A DNA stretch of 42,656 bases from Candidatus Limivicinus faecipullorum (GCA_018711755.1 DVHY01000170.1:1-42656), one strand, 5' to 3'; positions 21,433 to 29,904 are shown, counted from the stretch's first letter. Made by a program: numbers and translations. Notes: generated from the letters alone by a model not told the origin.

Positions 21433-22521
21433 TCACGCTCCTTTGCTTTCCAGAGGGAGGGTAAATTCCACCCTTGCCCCGCCCTGGGGCAGATTTTCCG
21501 CATGTATGCTGCCGCCGTGGGCCTCCACGATACTGCGGCAGACGCTGAGGCCGATGCCCATGCAGCGGGTGGTGTCCGCCGCGCCGGAGCCGCTGAGCTG
21601 CAGGCTGCCGTCGAAAAGATGGGGCAGGGTCTCCGGGGCTATGCCCACTCCGTCGTCCTCCACGCCTATGGCCACGCCGCTGCTGAGCTGCCGGGCATAG
21701 AGGCGTATGCTGGTGGTGCCCCGGCCGTGGGTGCGGGCGTTGTCCATAAGGTTGAAGATGACCTGCTCGATGAGCATGGCGTCCATGGGCACCAGCAGCA
21801 CCTCTTCCGGGACGGAGACGGTGAGCTTCACGTCGCTGTAGCGTTTGCGGAAATTCATCACCGCCTCGCTGAATACCTCCTCCACTATCTCGTCCTGCTT
21901 GTTGATGCGGCTTATCTCGCCGCCGCTGATGCGGGTGATGGACAGGAGGTTCTCCACCATGCGGCAGAGCCAGTCGGCGTCCTGCTTGGCGTCCAGCAGC
22001 AGCTCTTTCTGCTGCTCTCTGGACAGGGCCTCACCTCCGTCCTCCAGCACCGTGGCAATGGAGCCGCTGATGGCGGTGAGGGGGGTGCGCAGATCGTGGG
22101 ACACGGCCCGCAGGAGATTGGCCCGCATCTTCTCCCGCTCCGACTCGGCCCGGAGCTTTTCCTGGGCCTTCAGCCGGGTGGTGAGAGTGCTCACCGCAAA
22201 GCCCACCGCCAGCATGGTCATGAAGGTGAGGGGGTAGCCATAGATGGAGAAGTCCAGCTTCAGGTAGGGATAGGTAAAGGCGTAGTTCACGCCCAGCACG
22301 CTGCTGCCGGCGGCCAGCAGCCCGTAGAAATAACCGTCGGTACACAGGGCCACCACCAGCACCGCCAGCACGAATATCATGGGCACGTGGGTATCGGAAC
22401 TGGTAGTGTGTCCCAGCATCCAACACAGGGCTGAAGCTACGGCCATGGCAGCCACATAAACCAGCCAGCCCTTGGAGGACAGGGGGAAATATTTCTTGAA
22501 AAATTCGCATATGGCGCTCAT
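21433..22521 (-). CDS. Sensor histidine kinase, truncated KdpD-like (DUF4118 type)
   Basis: A 362-residue kinase. Residues 18-112 form the four-helix DUF4118 membrane domain of KdpD, followed by HisKA with phosphoacceptor His142 in AVSHDLRTPLTAI and an HATPase domain with NLMDNARTHG, EDDGVGIAP and GIGLSVCRSIVEAHGG. Full KdpD is about 890 residues and starts with the KdpD/USP cytosolic sensor; that half is absent, so turgor or K+ sensing through it cannot occur. The gene has a ribosome binding site of GGGAG before the ATG and leads the pair with the response regulator. Confidence 0.9.
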   Translation of the reverse strand: MSAICEFFKKYFPLSSKGWLVYVAAMAVASALCWMLGHTTSSDTHVPMIFVLAVLVVALCTDGYFYGLLAAGSSVLGVNYAFTYPYLKLDFSIYGYPLTFMTMLAVGFAVSTLTTRLKAQEKLRAESEREKMRANLLRAVSHDLRTPLTAISGSIATVLEDGGEALSREQQKELLLDAKQDADWLCRMVENLLSITRISGGEISRINKQDEIVEEVFSEAVMNFRKRYSDVKLTVSVPEEVLLVPMDAMLIEQVIFNLMDNARTHGRGTTSIRLYARQLSSGVAIGVEDDGVGIAPETLPHLFDGSLQLSGSGAADTTRCMGIGLSVCRSIVEAHGGSIHAENLPQGGARVEFTLPLESKGA

Positions 22522-22539
22522 AGATTCAACTCCCTGTAA

Positions 22540-22575
22540 AGTATAACACAGCCGGCTGTTAAGAGGCCGCTAAGA
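22540..22575 (-). promoter_or_regulatory. Activator-type promoter with tandem 11-bp repeats before the KdpD-like gene
   Basis: On plus, GGCTGTTAAGA (22554-22564) is directly followed by GGCCGCTAAGA (22565-22575), 9 of 11 identical. On minus, a TATACT -10 box (22540-22545) lies 8 bases downstream, and the -35 position falls inside the repeats with no good -35 sequence. One-turn tandem repeats over the -35 are typical of OmpR-family activator binding; autoregulation is the simple inference. Confidence 0.55.
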
Positions 22576-22612
22576 AATTTATACATCCCCGGCGCCGGGG
22601 CGGCCCGGGGAC

Positions 22613-22646
22613 GAAAAGACCCGGCAGGGGGAAGGCCCTGCCGGGT
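22613..22646 (-). terminator. Intrinsic terminator of the carboxypeptidase gene
   Basis: Minus strand: an 11-bp stem (22636-22646 / 22619-22629) with a 6-base loop, followed by CTTTTC. It lies 5 bases after the stop of the D,D-carboxypeptidase gene. Confidence 0.8.
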
Positions 22647-22651
22647 TGAGC

Positions 22652-24118
22652 TTATTGTCTGTCGTCGAAGAAGCTGTCGTCGATGGAGCCGTCGTAGCGG
22701 TCGGAGGGGTCCACGGAATAGGTCTTGGGGCCCTGGCGCTGCCGGGCGTACATCTGTTCTCTTTCCATGCGCCGGCGCTGCTCCATGCGGCGGCGCTCCC
22801 TCAGGTGCCGCTGGCGCAGGCGGCGGTAGCGCAGGACCAGGATGATATACAGGCTCAGGAAGACCAGCACCAGCACGATTATGGCGATGACCCAACCCTG
22901 GGAGAGGATATCCAGAACGCGCTGCTTCATATACTCCACCCGGCTCAGCTCCACCTCGCTGTTGTTCACCAGGGTGACGGTGCCCAGCACCTCCCCGTTC
23001 AGGCTGAGGGTCATCTCTCCCAGGGGCGTGCCGGCGGCGATGGGGGCCACCAGCTGCTCGTCATAGAGGACGATATCCCGGGTGATGTTCTCTGCGGCCA
23101 CGTCGTTGGGCAGCAGGGCGGTGATGTCGCTTTGAGGCCGGAGCATGGCGCTGCCGCCGTCGCTGAGTTCCACAGGCACGCTCATCACGTTCTCACTGGC
23201 GGAGATGATGCTGCGGTGGGAAAAGTTATCAAAGGCCCAGTCGTACATGGCTATGGTGTCGTCGAAGTTGTAATACTTTTCTATCTGGGCGTTCAGCTCC
23301 CCATCGCAGCCCATGGCCACTGCCAGCAGGCGGATGTCTCCCCGCTGGGCGGTGGACACCAGGCAGTAGCCGGCGGCGTTGGTGTAGCCGGTCTTGACTC
23401 CGGAAGCCCCTTCATAGAGGTAGCTGCCGTTTCTGGCATAGTAGGCGTCGTCGGTGAGAAGGGCGTTGGAGTTGGAAAAAGCGTTGCCCCAGTTCACGTC
23501 GGGGTTGGAGGACTGGTAGCTCTTGGTGTTGGCCATCTCCATGAACATGGGGTACTTCATGGCCTCCACGGTCATCAGGTACAGGTCGTAGGCGGAACTG
23601 TAGTGGTTGTCCGCAGGCAGGCCGTTGGGGTTTACAAAGTGGGTGTTGACGCAGCCCAGCTCTGCCGCCTTGGCGTTCATCTCCTCTACAAAGGCGCTGA
23701 TGCTGCCGGAGATGCAGGTGCCCAGCACGTTGCAGGCCTCGTTGGCGGAATGGAGCATGGCGCAGTAGAGCAGGTCCTTCACGGACAACTGCATTCCCGG
23801 AGTAATGCCGGCGGTGCTGCTGTCCTCCGCCAGGCCGGAGAGGCAGTCGTCCTGGGCGGTGACCATGTCCTCCAGGGAGATGCGCCCCTCGTCCAGGGCC
23901 TCCAGGGCCAGCAGGGTGGTCATTATCTTGGTGAGGCTGGCGGGGGCCCGCTGCTCGTCCTTGTTCAGCTCATAGAGGATATCCCCCGTGTCCAGGTCTA
24001 CCAGCAGGGCGGCTTTGCCGTTGAGGCTGGGGTCTTCCAGGGCGTAGGCTCCCGGGGCGGCGAAAGCCATCACCAGGCATATGATAAGCACCAATGGAAA
24101 GATGCGGAAAATTTTCAT
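22652..24118 (-). CDS. D-alanyl-D-alanine carboxypeptidase (PBP5/DacF family)
   Basis: A 488-residue class-A low-molecular-weight penicillin-binding protein that trims the terminal D-Ala from peptidoglycan stem peptides. The signal peptide is residues 1-26 (cleavage after AYA likely). Active-site motifs are SLTK (61-64), SAN (124-126) and KTG (242-244), all intact. The PBP5 C-terminal beta domain follows. Instead of the usual amphipathic anchor, the protein ends with a true membrane helix (about 410-431) and a 57-residue tail, first Arg/Glu-rich and then Asp-rich. The start at 24118 has GGGAG 7 bases upstream; the longer frame to 24325 would cover the promoter at 24183-24211. Confidence 0.92.
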   Translation of the reverse strand: MKIFRIFPLVLIICLVMAFAAPGAYALEDPSLNGKAALLVDLDTGDILYELNKDEQRAPASLTKIMTTLLALEALDEGRISLEDMVTAQDDCLSGLAEDSSTAGITPGMQLSVKDLLYCAMLHSANEACNVLGTCISGSISAFVEEMNAKAAELGCVNTHFVNPNGLPADNHYSSAYDLYLMTVEAMKYPMFMEMANTKSYQSSNPDVNWGNAFSNSNALLTDDAYYARNGSYLYEGASGVKTGYTNAAGYCLVSTAQRGDIRLLAVAMGCDGELNAQIEKYYNFDDTIAMYDWAFDNFSHRSIISASENVMSVPVELSDGGSAMLRPQSDITALLPNDVAAENITRDIVLYDEQLVAPIAAGTPLGEMTLSLNGEVLGTVTLVNNSEVELSRVEYMKQRVLDILSQGWVIAIIVLVLVFLSLYIILVLRYRRLRQRHLRERRRMEQRRRMEREQMYARQRQGPKTYSVDPSDRYDGSIDDSFFDDRQ

Positions 24119-24182
24119 TTTGTTCTCCCGTTTTTTCTGGAATATGGTATAGTAGCACTGTATAATATGTGCATACTTCGTT

Positions 24183-24211
24183 ATTATAAAATTTATGACA
24201 GGAAATTGCAA
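24183..24211 (-). promoter_or_regulatory. Sigma-A promoter of the carboxypeptidase gene
   Basis: Minus strand: TTGCAA (24206-24211), 17-base spacer, TATAAT (24183-24188). No comparably good promoter is visible for the divergent response regulator gene; TAAAAT boxes at about 24240-24255 are candidates. Confidence 0.75.
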
Positions 24212-24269
24212 CATAAAGTTCCCTGTTCTGCATAGATTTAAAATTTTAAAATAGGGCGGAAAAAACAAA

Positions 24270-24956
24270 ATGCGGATTTTGGTGGTAGACGACGAGAAGC
24301 TGCTGGTCAAGGGCATAAAATTCAATCTGGAGAACGAGGGCTACACCGTGGACGCCTGCTATGACGGGGAGACGGCGGTGGAGCTGGCCCGGAAGGGTGA
24401 CTACGACCTCATCATCCTGGACCTGATGATGCCGAAAAAGGACGGGCTGGAGGCCTGCCAGGAGATACGGGGCTTTTCCACCGTGCCCATCATCATGCTC
24501 ACCGCCCGCAGCCAGGATGCGGACATGCTTTTGGGCTTTGAGTCCGGGGCGGACGACTATGTGACCAAGCCCTTCAACATACTGGCTCTGAAGGCCCGGG
24601 TGCGGGCGCTGCTGCGCCGGGCCTCCATAACCTCGTCCCCGGAGCACGGGGAGGCGAAGCTCCTGAGCGCCGGGCACATAAGCCTGGACGAGCAGGGCCG
24701 CCGGGCCATGAAGAACGGCCAGGAGGTGGAGCTGACCATGAAGGAGTTCGACCTGATGCTCTTTCTCATGAAGAACCCCGGCAAGGTCTACAGCCGGGAG
24801 AGCCTGCTGGACCTGGTCTGGGGCTACGACTACCAGGGGGACACCCGCACCGTGGACGTGCATGTGCGCCGGCTGCGGGAGAAGCTGGAGCTGAACCCGG
24901 CCAAGCCCAGGTACATCCTCACCAAATGGGGTGTGGGCTACTACTTTGCCCAGTAA
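24270..24956 (+). CDS. OmpR-family response regulator
   Basis: A 228-residue response regulator: acidic pair DD at 7-8, phosphoacceptor Asp51 in LIILDLMMPKKDG, Thr in MLTARS, Lys in YVTKPFN, then a winged-helix domain with VWGYDYQGDTRTVDVHVRRLREKLE and YILTKWGVGYYF. It resembles PhoP/WalR-like regulators of Bacillota, but ortholog assignment is not possible by eye. The ribosome binding site (AGGGCGG, 10 bases from ATG) is modest. It is divergent from the carboxypeptidase gene and 15 bases ahead of its kinase, so control of wall-related genes is a possibility, not a finding. Confidence 0.9.
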   Translation: MRILVVDDEKLLVKGIKFNLENEGYTVDACYDGETAVELARKGDYDLIILDLMMPKKDGLEACQEIRGFSTVPIIMLTARSQDADMLLGFESGADDYVTKPFNILALKARVRALLRRASITSSPEHGEAKLLSAGHISLDEQGRRAMKNGQEVELTMKEFDLMLFLMKNPGKVYSRESLLDLVWGYDYQGDTRTVDVHVRRLREKLELNPAKPRYILTKWGVGYYFAQ

Positions 24957-24971
24957 GGGAGGAAGAGCCTT

Positions 24972-26369
24972 ATGAGGAGCCTGCGCTTCCGCTTTTTCTT
25001 TTTCCTGGCCGTGCTGCTGATTGTGCTGCTGCTGATGCTGAATATCTTTCCCATCACCTCCTCCCGGGACACGGTGTTCCAGGAGAAGGAGAGCTCCATC
25101 TCCGGCCAGGCGGCCATCCTGGCCGCCTCCCTGGCCAAGCTGGACGAGCCGGACCAGGCCAGCGTGGGGGAGGTGCTGCGGCTGCTGAACATCAGCGGCT
25201 TTGAGCGCACCGTGGTGGTGGACACCCAGGGCCGGACCTTGTACTATACCTACGGCAGCACCGCCAAGGACAGCGAGGAAAAGGACCTGAGCACCGCCCT
25301 GTCGGGCAAGACGGTGTTCCGCTCAAAATATGACGGGGACTCCTTCCTCAGCAGCTACGCCATACCCATCAGCCGCCAGGGTGCCATAACCGGGGCGCTG
25401 TACCTGCAGGAGCGGGACGAGATGCGGGCGGGGATAATTCTGGACGTGGAAAACCAGATACGGATGATCTCCGCGGTGATAGTGCTGACGGTGCTGGTGC
25501 TGGCGATGGTCTTCTCCTCGGTGATACTGCGGCGCATACATGAGCTGTCCAACTCCATGCGCATCGTGGCCGCCGGGGACTACAGCCACCGGCTCCAGGT
25601 CAGCGGCAGCGACGAGCTGACGGACCTGGGCAACGAGTTCAACACCCTCACCCAGCGGCTGGACGCCACGGAGCGGGAGCGGCGGCGCTTCGTCTCCGAC
25701 GCCTCCCACGAGCTGAAGACCCCTCTGGCCTCCATCCGGCTGCTGTCCGACAGCATAGTGCAAAACGAGAATATCGACACGGAGACGGTGCGGGAGTTCG
25801 TCACGGACATCGGCAACGAGGCCGAGCGGCTCCAGCGCACCACGGAGAAGCTGCTGGACCTGTCCCGCCTGGACGACGACATCCAGGTCATACCCGAGCC
25901 GGTGGACGTAAAGCAGGTGGCGGTGGACGCCCTGGTGCTGCTGCGGCCCCTGGCCAAGGAGCGGCAGATACGCCTGCGCTGTGAGCTGGAGGACGGCTGC
26001 GTGGTCATGGCCACGGTGGACGACATGTTCCATATAATTTTCAATCTCATAGAAAACGCGATAAAATATAATGTGGACCAGGGCAGCGTCTATGTGAAGC
26101 TGGAGCAGACGGAGGACAAGGTGCAGTTCACCGTGGAGGACACGGGCATCGGCATCCCCGAGGAGGACAGGTACAATATCTTCACCCGCTTTTACCGGGT
26201 GGACAAGGCCCGCTCCCGGGAGGCGGGGGGCAGCGGCCTGGGGCTGAGCATAGTGCATGCGGCGGTGAAGGCCCACGGGGGCAGCATCCTGGTGGGGGAC
26301 AACAAGCCCCAGGGTTCCCGTTTTACGGTGAGCTTTCCAAAACCTACGGAGGAAGAGACAGGCATATGA
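24972..26369 (+). CDS. Sensor histidine kinase with extracytoplasmic domain and HAMP
   Basis: A 465-residue kinase. One membrane segment at about 7-27, an extracytoplasmic sensor domain of about 135 residues, a second membrane segment at about 165-186, HAMP (about 187-240, SNSMRIVAAGDYSHRL), HisKA with His246 in SDASHELKTPLASIRLLSDSI, and HATPase with NLIENAIKYN, EDTGIGIPEEDR, FTRFYRVDKARS and GGSGLGLSIV. The SLIRLLSDSI-like HisKA resembles WalK/PhoR types of Clostridia. It is co-transcribed with the regulator, with GGGAGG about 10 bases upstream, and its stop overlaps pepP (ATGA). The signal is unknown. Confidence 0.92.
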   Translation: MRSLRFRFFFFLAVLLIVLLLMLNIFPITSSRDTVFQEKESSISGQAAILAASLAKLDEPDQASVGEVLRLLNISGFERTVVVDTQGRTLYYTYGSTAKDSEEKDLSTALSGKTVFRSKYDGDSFLSSYAIPISRQGAITGALYLQERDEMRAGIILDVENQIRMISAVIVLTVLVLAMVFSSVILRRIHELSNSMRIVAAGDYSHRLQVSGSDELTDLGNEFNTLTQRLDATERERRRFVSDASHELKTPLASIRLLSDSIVQNENIDTETVREFVTDIGNEAERLQRTTEKLLDLSRLDDDIQVIPEPVDVKQVAVDALVLLRPLAKERQIRLRCELEDGCVVMATVDDMFHIIFNLIENAIKYNVDQGSVYVKLEQTEDKVQFTVEDTGIGIPEEDRYNIFTRFYRVDKARSREAGGSGLGLSIVHAAVKAHGGSILVGDNKPQGSRFTVSFPKPTEEETGI

Positions 26370-27442
26370 ACAACATAGCAAAGATACAGGAGAAGCTGGC
26401 GGCCCGGGGCCTGGACGGCCTTCTTATAAGCGACGAGAAGAACCAGCGCTACGCCTCGGGCTTCGCCTTTACCGACGGGGCGGTGCTGGTGGGCCTGGAG
26501 AGGGCCTGGCTCATCACCGACCCCCGCTATATAGAGGCGGCGGAAAAGGCCGCCGGGGACGTGCTCACGGTGCAGCTCTACGACCGGCAGCTGCCTCTGA
26601 AGGAGCTGCTGCGCCGGGACATAAAGGAAGCGGGCATGGAAAACCTGGCAGCGGAGGACGAAAAGCTGAGCCACAGGGATTTTCTGGACTATCAGAAGGC
26701 CCTGGGCCTGGAGCTCAGACCCTGCGGCGGCCTGCTCTCGGAGCTGAGGGCCTCCAAGAGCCGGGAGGAACTGGAATACATGCGGCAGGCCCAGGCGATA
26801 GCGGAGCTGGCCCTGGAGGACGTGCTGCATATCATAAGGCCGGGGATGACGGAGCGGCAGGTGATGGCGGAGCTGGTGTACTCCATGCTGCGCCACGGTT
26901 CCCAGGGCAATTCCTTTGACCCCATCGTAGTTACCGGCGCCAAGACCAGCATGCCCCACGGGGTGCCCGGGGATGAAGTGATACAGGCCGGGGACTTTGT
27001 GACCATGGACTTCGGCTGCATAAAGGGGGGCTACTGCTCGGACATGACCCGCACCGTGGCGGTGGGCCATGCCACGGAGGAGATGAAGCGGGTGTATGAT
27101 ATCGTGCTGAAAGCCCAGCTGGCGGGGATAGCCGCGGCCCGGGCGGGGATACCCGGCCGGGACATTGACGCCGCCGCCCGGAAGGTGATAAGCGAGGCGG
27201 GCTACGGAGAGTATTTCGGCCACGGCTTCGGCCACAGTCTGGGCCTGGACATCCACGAGAGCCCCAGCGCGAATCCCTCGGGCCTGGCCCCCATGCCGGT
27301 GGGGGCGGTGTGCTCTGCCGAGCCGGGGATATACCTGCCCGGCCGCTTCGGGGTGAGGATAGAGGACGTGATGGTCCTGGAGGAAGGGGGCTGCCGTCTG
27401 CTCACCAGGGCCAAAAAGGAGCTCACCATATTGCCCGTCTAG
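26366..27442 (+). CDS. Xaa-Pro aminopeptidase / M24 metallopeptidase
   Basis: A 358-residue peptidase of the M24 pita-bread family that removes N-terminal residues before proline (or cleaves Xaa-Pro dipeptides). The creatinase-like N-terminal domain covers 1-125. All five metal ligands are present: Asp in TMDFG, Asp in YCSDMTRT, His in GHGFGHSLGLDIHE, Glu in CSAEPGIYLPG and Glu in GVRIEDVMV. Length fits the PepP/PepQ-like proteins found beside efp in Clostridia. It overlaps the kinase gene by 4 bases, so it is coupled to the two-component system. Dipeptidase versus aminopeptidase action is not decided. Confidence 0.92.
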   Translation: MNNIAKIQEKLAARGLDGLLISDEKNQRYASGFAFTDGAVLVGLERAWLITDPRYIEAAEKAAGDVLTVQLYDRQLPLKELLRRDIKEAGMENLAAEDEKLSHRDFLDYQKALGLELRPCGGLLSELRASKSREELEYMRQAQAIAELALEDVLHIIRPGMTERQVMAELVYSMLRHGSQGNSFDPIVVTGAKTSMPHGVPGDEVIQAGDFVTMDFGCIKGGYCSDMTRTVAVGHATEEMKRVYDIVLKAQLAGIAAARAGIPGRDIDAAARKVISEAGYGEYFGHGFGHSLGLDIHESPSANPSGLAPMPVGAVCSAEPGIYLPGRFGVRIEDVMVLEEGGCRLLTRAKKELTILPV

Positions 27443-27472
27443 CTCCGGGGCCCCGGCTTTGACAAATAATGC

Positions 27473-27501
27473 TTGCAAAACAGGGCCGGATACTGTAAAA
27501 T
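27473..27501 (+). promoter_or_regulatory. Sigma-A promoter of efp
   Basis: TTGCAA (27473-27478), 17-base spacer, TAAAAT (27496-27501), 40 bases before the efp ATG. A consensus TTGACA also occurs at 27459-27464 but has no -10 at a suitable distance. Confidence 0.7.
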
Positions 27502-27540
27502 GTCTGAGATAAATATAAATTGATTTGGGAGGTCCCTTTT

Positions 27541-28098
27541 ATGATTACAGCAGGCGATTTCAGAAACGGCGTCACCTTTGAGATGGACGGCCAGGTCATG
27601 CAGGTCATCGAGTTCCAGCATGTCAAGCCCGGCAAGGGCGCCGCTTTCGTGCGCACCAAGATGAAGAATGTCATCACCGGCGCCGTCACCGAAACGTCCT
27701 TCAACCCCACCGCAAAGTTCGAGAACGCCACCGTAGACCGCATGACCATGGAGTACAGCTACTCCGACGGCAACCTGTACTACTTCATGAATCCCGAGAC
27801 CTACGAGCTGGAGCCTGTGGATGCCTCCGTTCTGGGCGATAACTTCAAGTTCGTCAAGGAGAATATGGAGTGCACCGTCTACTCCTACAAGGGCAAGGTC
27901 TTCAATGTGGAGCCCCCCTTCTTCGTGGAGCTGGAAGTCACCGAGACCGACCCGGGCTTTGCCGGCAACACCGCCACCAACGCCACCAAGCCCGCCACTC
28001 TGGAGACCGGCGCCGAGATAAAGGTGCCTCTGTTCATCGAGCCCGGCGAGAAGGTGAAGATAGACACCCGCACCGGCGAGTATCTGTCCAGGGCATAA
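27541..28098 (+). CDS. efp: Translation elongation factor P
   Basis: This tRNA-shaped factor rescues ribosomes stalled at polyproline. The 185-residue protein has the KOW-like N-terminal domain with the modified-loop KPGKGAAFVRTK, where Lys32 occupies the position modified in Bacillus EF-P. The OB domains follow, including the signature GEYLSRA at the end. The start is ATG at 27541 with GGGAGG 8 bases upstream; an in-frame ATG 21 bases earlier lacks a site. Codon use is cleaner (ATC more often than ATA) than in the surrounding genes, consistent with high expression. It is followed by the zinc-ribbon gene 74 bases downstream. Confidence 0.97.
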   Translation: MITAGDFRNGVTFEMDGQVMQVIEFQHVKPGKGAAFVRTKMKNVITGAVTETSFNPTAKFENATVDRMTMEYSYSDGNLYYFMNPETYELEPVDASVLGDNFKFVKENMECTVYSYKGKVFNVEPPFFVELEVTETDPGFAGNTATNATKPATLETGAEIKVPLFIEPGEKVKIDTRTGEYLSRA

Positions 28099-28172
28099 GC
28101 CGTCCCCGGCGGGAAGAGCCCGCCCCCATTTGCAGGAACTTTATTTTGTTCAGAAAAAAGGAGGTTTTCCAA

Positions 28173-28652
28173 ATGACTGTAGTTGAAAAGGCCGCATATC
28201 TCAAAGGATTGGTAGAGGGTCTGGGCATAGAGCCGGATTCCAGGGAAGGTAAGCTCTGGGGCGCTCTGGGCGAGCTGCTTTCAGACATGGCTCATGAGAT
28301 CGAAGACCTTCAGGCCACGGACATGGACCATGCCGAGGCCCTGGACGAAATGGCTGAGGAGCTCAGCTATCTGGAGGATCTGGTCTGCGATCTGGACGAG
28401 CCGGAGGATTTTGACGACGAGGACTGCGACGGAGACTGCGATTCCTGCGGCCTCTGCGATGAGGACGATGAGGACGAGGATGATGAAGAGCCGGAGTATG
28501 ACGGAGTAATCTACGACGTCACCTGCCCCGTCTGCGGCGAGGAGATCAGCTTCGACGAGGAGACCCTGGACAAGGGCTCCATTGAATGCCCCTCCTGCGG
28601 GGAGACTCTGGAGTTCGACCTGAGCGATGAGGAGGACGAGGACAAGGACTGA
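28173..28652 (+). CDS. Acidic zinc-ribbon protein, CD1247 N-terminal domain family
   Basis: A 159-residue very acidic protein. Residues 1-75 (VVEKAAYLKGLVEGLGIEP... then MAHEIEDLQ and MAEELSYLEDLV) form the helical, coiled-coil-prone CD1247 N-terminal domain. A run of Asp/Glu with CDGDCDSCGLC follows, and the C-terminus is a zinc ribbon with CPVCGEE and CPSCGETLEF. The family is a conserved neighbour of efp in Clostridia; its function is not known. The ATG at 28173 has AAAGGAGG 8 bases upstream. A role in translation or RNA polymerase binding would be speculation. Confidence 0.85.
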   Translation: MTVVEKAAYLKGLVEGLGIEPDSREGKLWGALGELLSDMAHEIEDLQATDMDHAEALDEMAEELSYLEDLVCDLDEPEDFDDEDCDGDCDSCGLCDEDDEDEDDEEPEYDGVIYDVTCPVCGEEISFDEETLDKGSIECPSCGETLEFDLSDEEDEDKD

Positions 28653-28755
28653 CCGGCCCGCAGGAGCCGCTGGGCGGCCGCTGAGGGCAAAGCCCGGAAA
28701 GACCGGGAAAAGGTCCATATCCCAAAAGACAGCTTAAATAGTAAAAGACAATATG

Positions 28756-28794
28756 AAAAGCGGTCCCGCCGGGTATTCGGCGGGACCGCTTTTT
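28756..28794. terminator. Bidirectional intrinsic terminator
   Basis: A 16-bp perfect stem (28756-28771 / 28778-28793) with a 6-base loop, AAAA on one side and TTTTT on the other. It closes the efp unit on plus and the long hprK-dnaE-acyltransferase unit on minus. The bases between 28653 and 28755 hold only a small extra hairpin. Confidence 0.92.
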
Positions 28795-28842
28795 ATATTC
28801 ATTTTCCCTTTTATATGCCCCGGCTCGCCGGGCCTTGCGGGC

Positions 28843-29904
28843 TCATCTCCCCTGCTTTTCAGGCAGCAGCCGCAGCAGCGCCGGACGTATCAGGGAATCC
28901 AGGGGCTTGTATATCCAGTGGACCAGCTGAGCCATCAGAAGGGAAGAGAGCAGGCCCAGGAGCACCAGGGGGAATATCCAGGGGAATCTGTCCTGGGGTA
29001 TGGGGAAATGGGGGACGAATTCCCGGTATATTATCCCGTCGCTTATCCAGGACATGAGGTAGGCGGCGAAGGAGAGCTCCGATATCCTGTTGATGAGCCT
29101 GGAGAGCCGGCCGGGCAGTCTGCTGAGGTCCAGGGAATAGAGCAGCATGAACAGCAGCACGGACAGGGTGTATACCTGATAGTGCTCATAGTGAATGCCC
29201 TCGTAGTTCTGCGCCTCGCCGTGGAAGAAAAACTGATTGAACAGGCAGAAGGCCGCCAGGACCAGGACAAAGGCCAGGGCCAGGGGACCGCGCCTCCGCC
29301 TGCCCAGGTGCTCCCGCAGGAAGGCGCCAGTGAAATAGTAGCATATGGGGTAGAGCTTGGCCCACCACAGGGAGTAGACATGTACGAAGGAATTGAACAG
29401 GGAGGGCAGGATGGACAGGGCCAGGAAGCTGAAGATAAGGACCAGCTGTTGGTTTTTGTTGGAGCAGCCGGCGTACATCATGTTCAGGAAGGGCATCATG
29501 AGGAAGAGCCCGCCGTAGAGCAGCACGTACCAGGCGTAGCCGTTTATCTCAAAGTTTATCAGACCGCCCGCCATATCCCTCAGGCTCATGAAATTGTGCA
29601 GGTACAGGGCCTCGAACAGGATGCAGGCCAGGGTGCTGATGAAATAGATCTCAAGTATTCGGAGCATGCCCAGGTAGTAGCGCCGGGAGAGCCTTTTGCA
29701 GCTGCACAGCCAACCTGACAGAAGCAGAAAGAGGGGCACGCAGGCAGTGCAGAGCATGCGGCCGAGGGCCATGATAAAGTCTCCGCCGCCGTGAAGGCTG
29801 ATAGTATAGAACCCCGAATTGTCGTAATAGTGCATGCCCAGGACAAGAACCAGGGCAAGGCTGCGGATGAGATCCAGGTTGAGGTCGCGTTTTTTTTCAG
29901 TCAT
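28843..29904 (-). CDS. Acyltransferase family 3 membrane protein (second of tandem pair)
   Basis: A 353-residue polytopic acyltransferase-3 protein with about ten hydrophobic segments. The first helix is DLNLDLIRSLALVLVLGMHYYD, with Arg and His at family positions, followed by CVPLFLLLSGWLCS. Its sequence is collinear with the protein encoded just before it (shared SRRYYLG/SARYYLG, YAWYVLLYGGLFLMMPFLNM/YAWYIMMYLGLFLMIPFLNM, YPICYYFTGA/YPVCYYFTGA), so the two arose by tandem duplication. The ATG at 29904 overlaps the first copy's stop as ATGA; the longer frame to 30177 is a shadow. Acyl target is unknown. Confidence 0.9.
   Translation of the reverse strand: MTEKKRDLNLDLIRSLALVLVLGMHYYDNSGFYTISLHGGGDFIMALGRMLCTACVPLFLLLSGWLCSCKRLSRRYYLGMLRILEIYFISTLACILFEALYLHNFMSLRDMAGGLINFEINGYAWYVLLYGGLFLMMPFLNMMYAGCSNKNQQLVLIFSFLALSILPSLFNSFVHVYSLWWAKLYPICYYFTGAFLREHLGRRRRGPLALAFVLVLAAFCLFNQFFFHGEAQNYEGIHYEHYQVYTLSVLLFMLLYSLDLSRLPGRLSRLINRISELSFAAYLMSWISDGIIYREFVPHFPIPQDRFPWIFPLVLLGLLSSLLMAQLVHWIYKPLDSLIRPALLRLLPEKQGR

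Noticed and set aside
20721..22521. Complete Kdp potassium system
   Set aside because: The kinase lacks the KdpD N-terminal sensor and no transporter genes are nearby.
22646..24235. 529-residue plus-strand open frame
   Set aside because: Antisense shadow of the D,D-carboxypeptidase gene.
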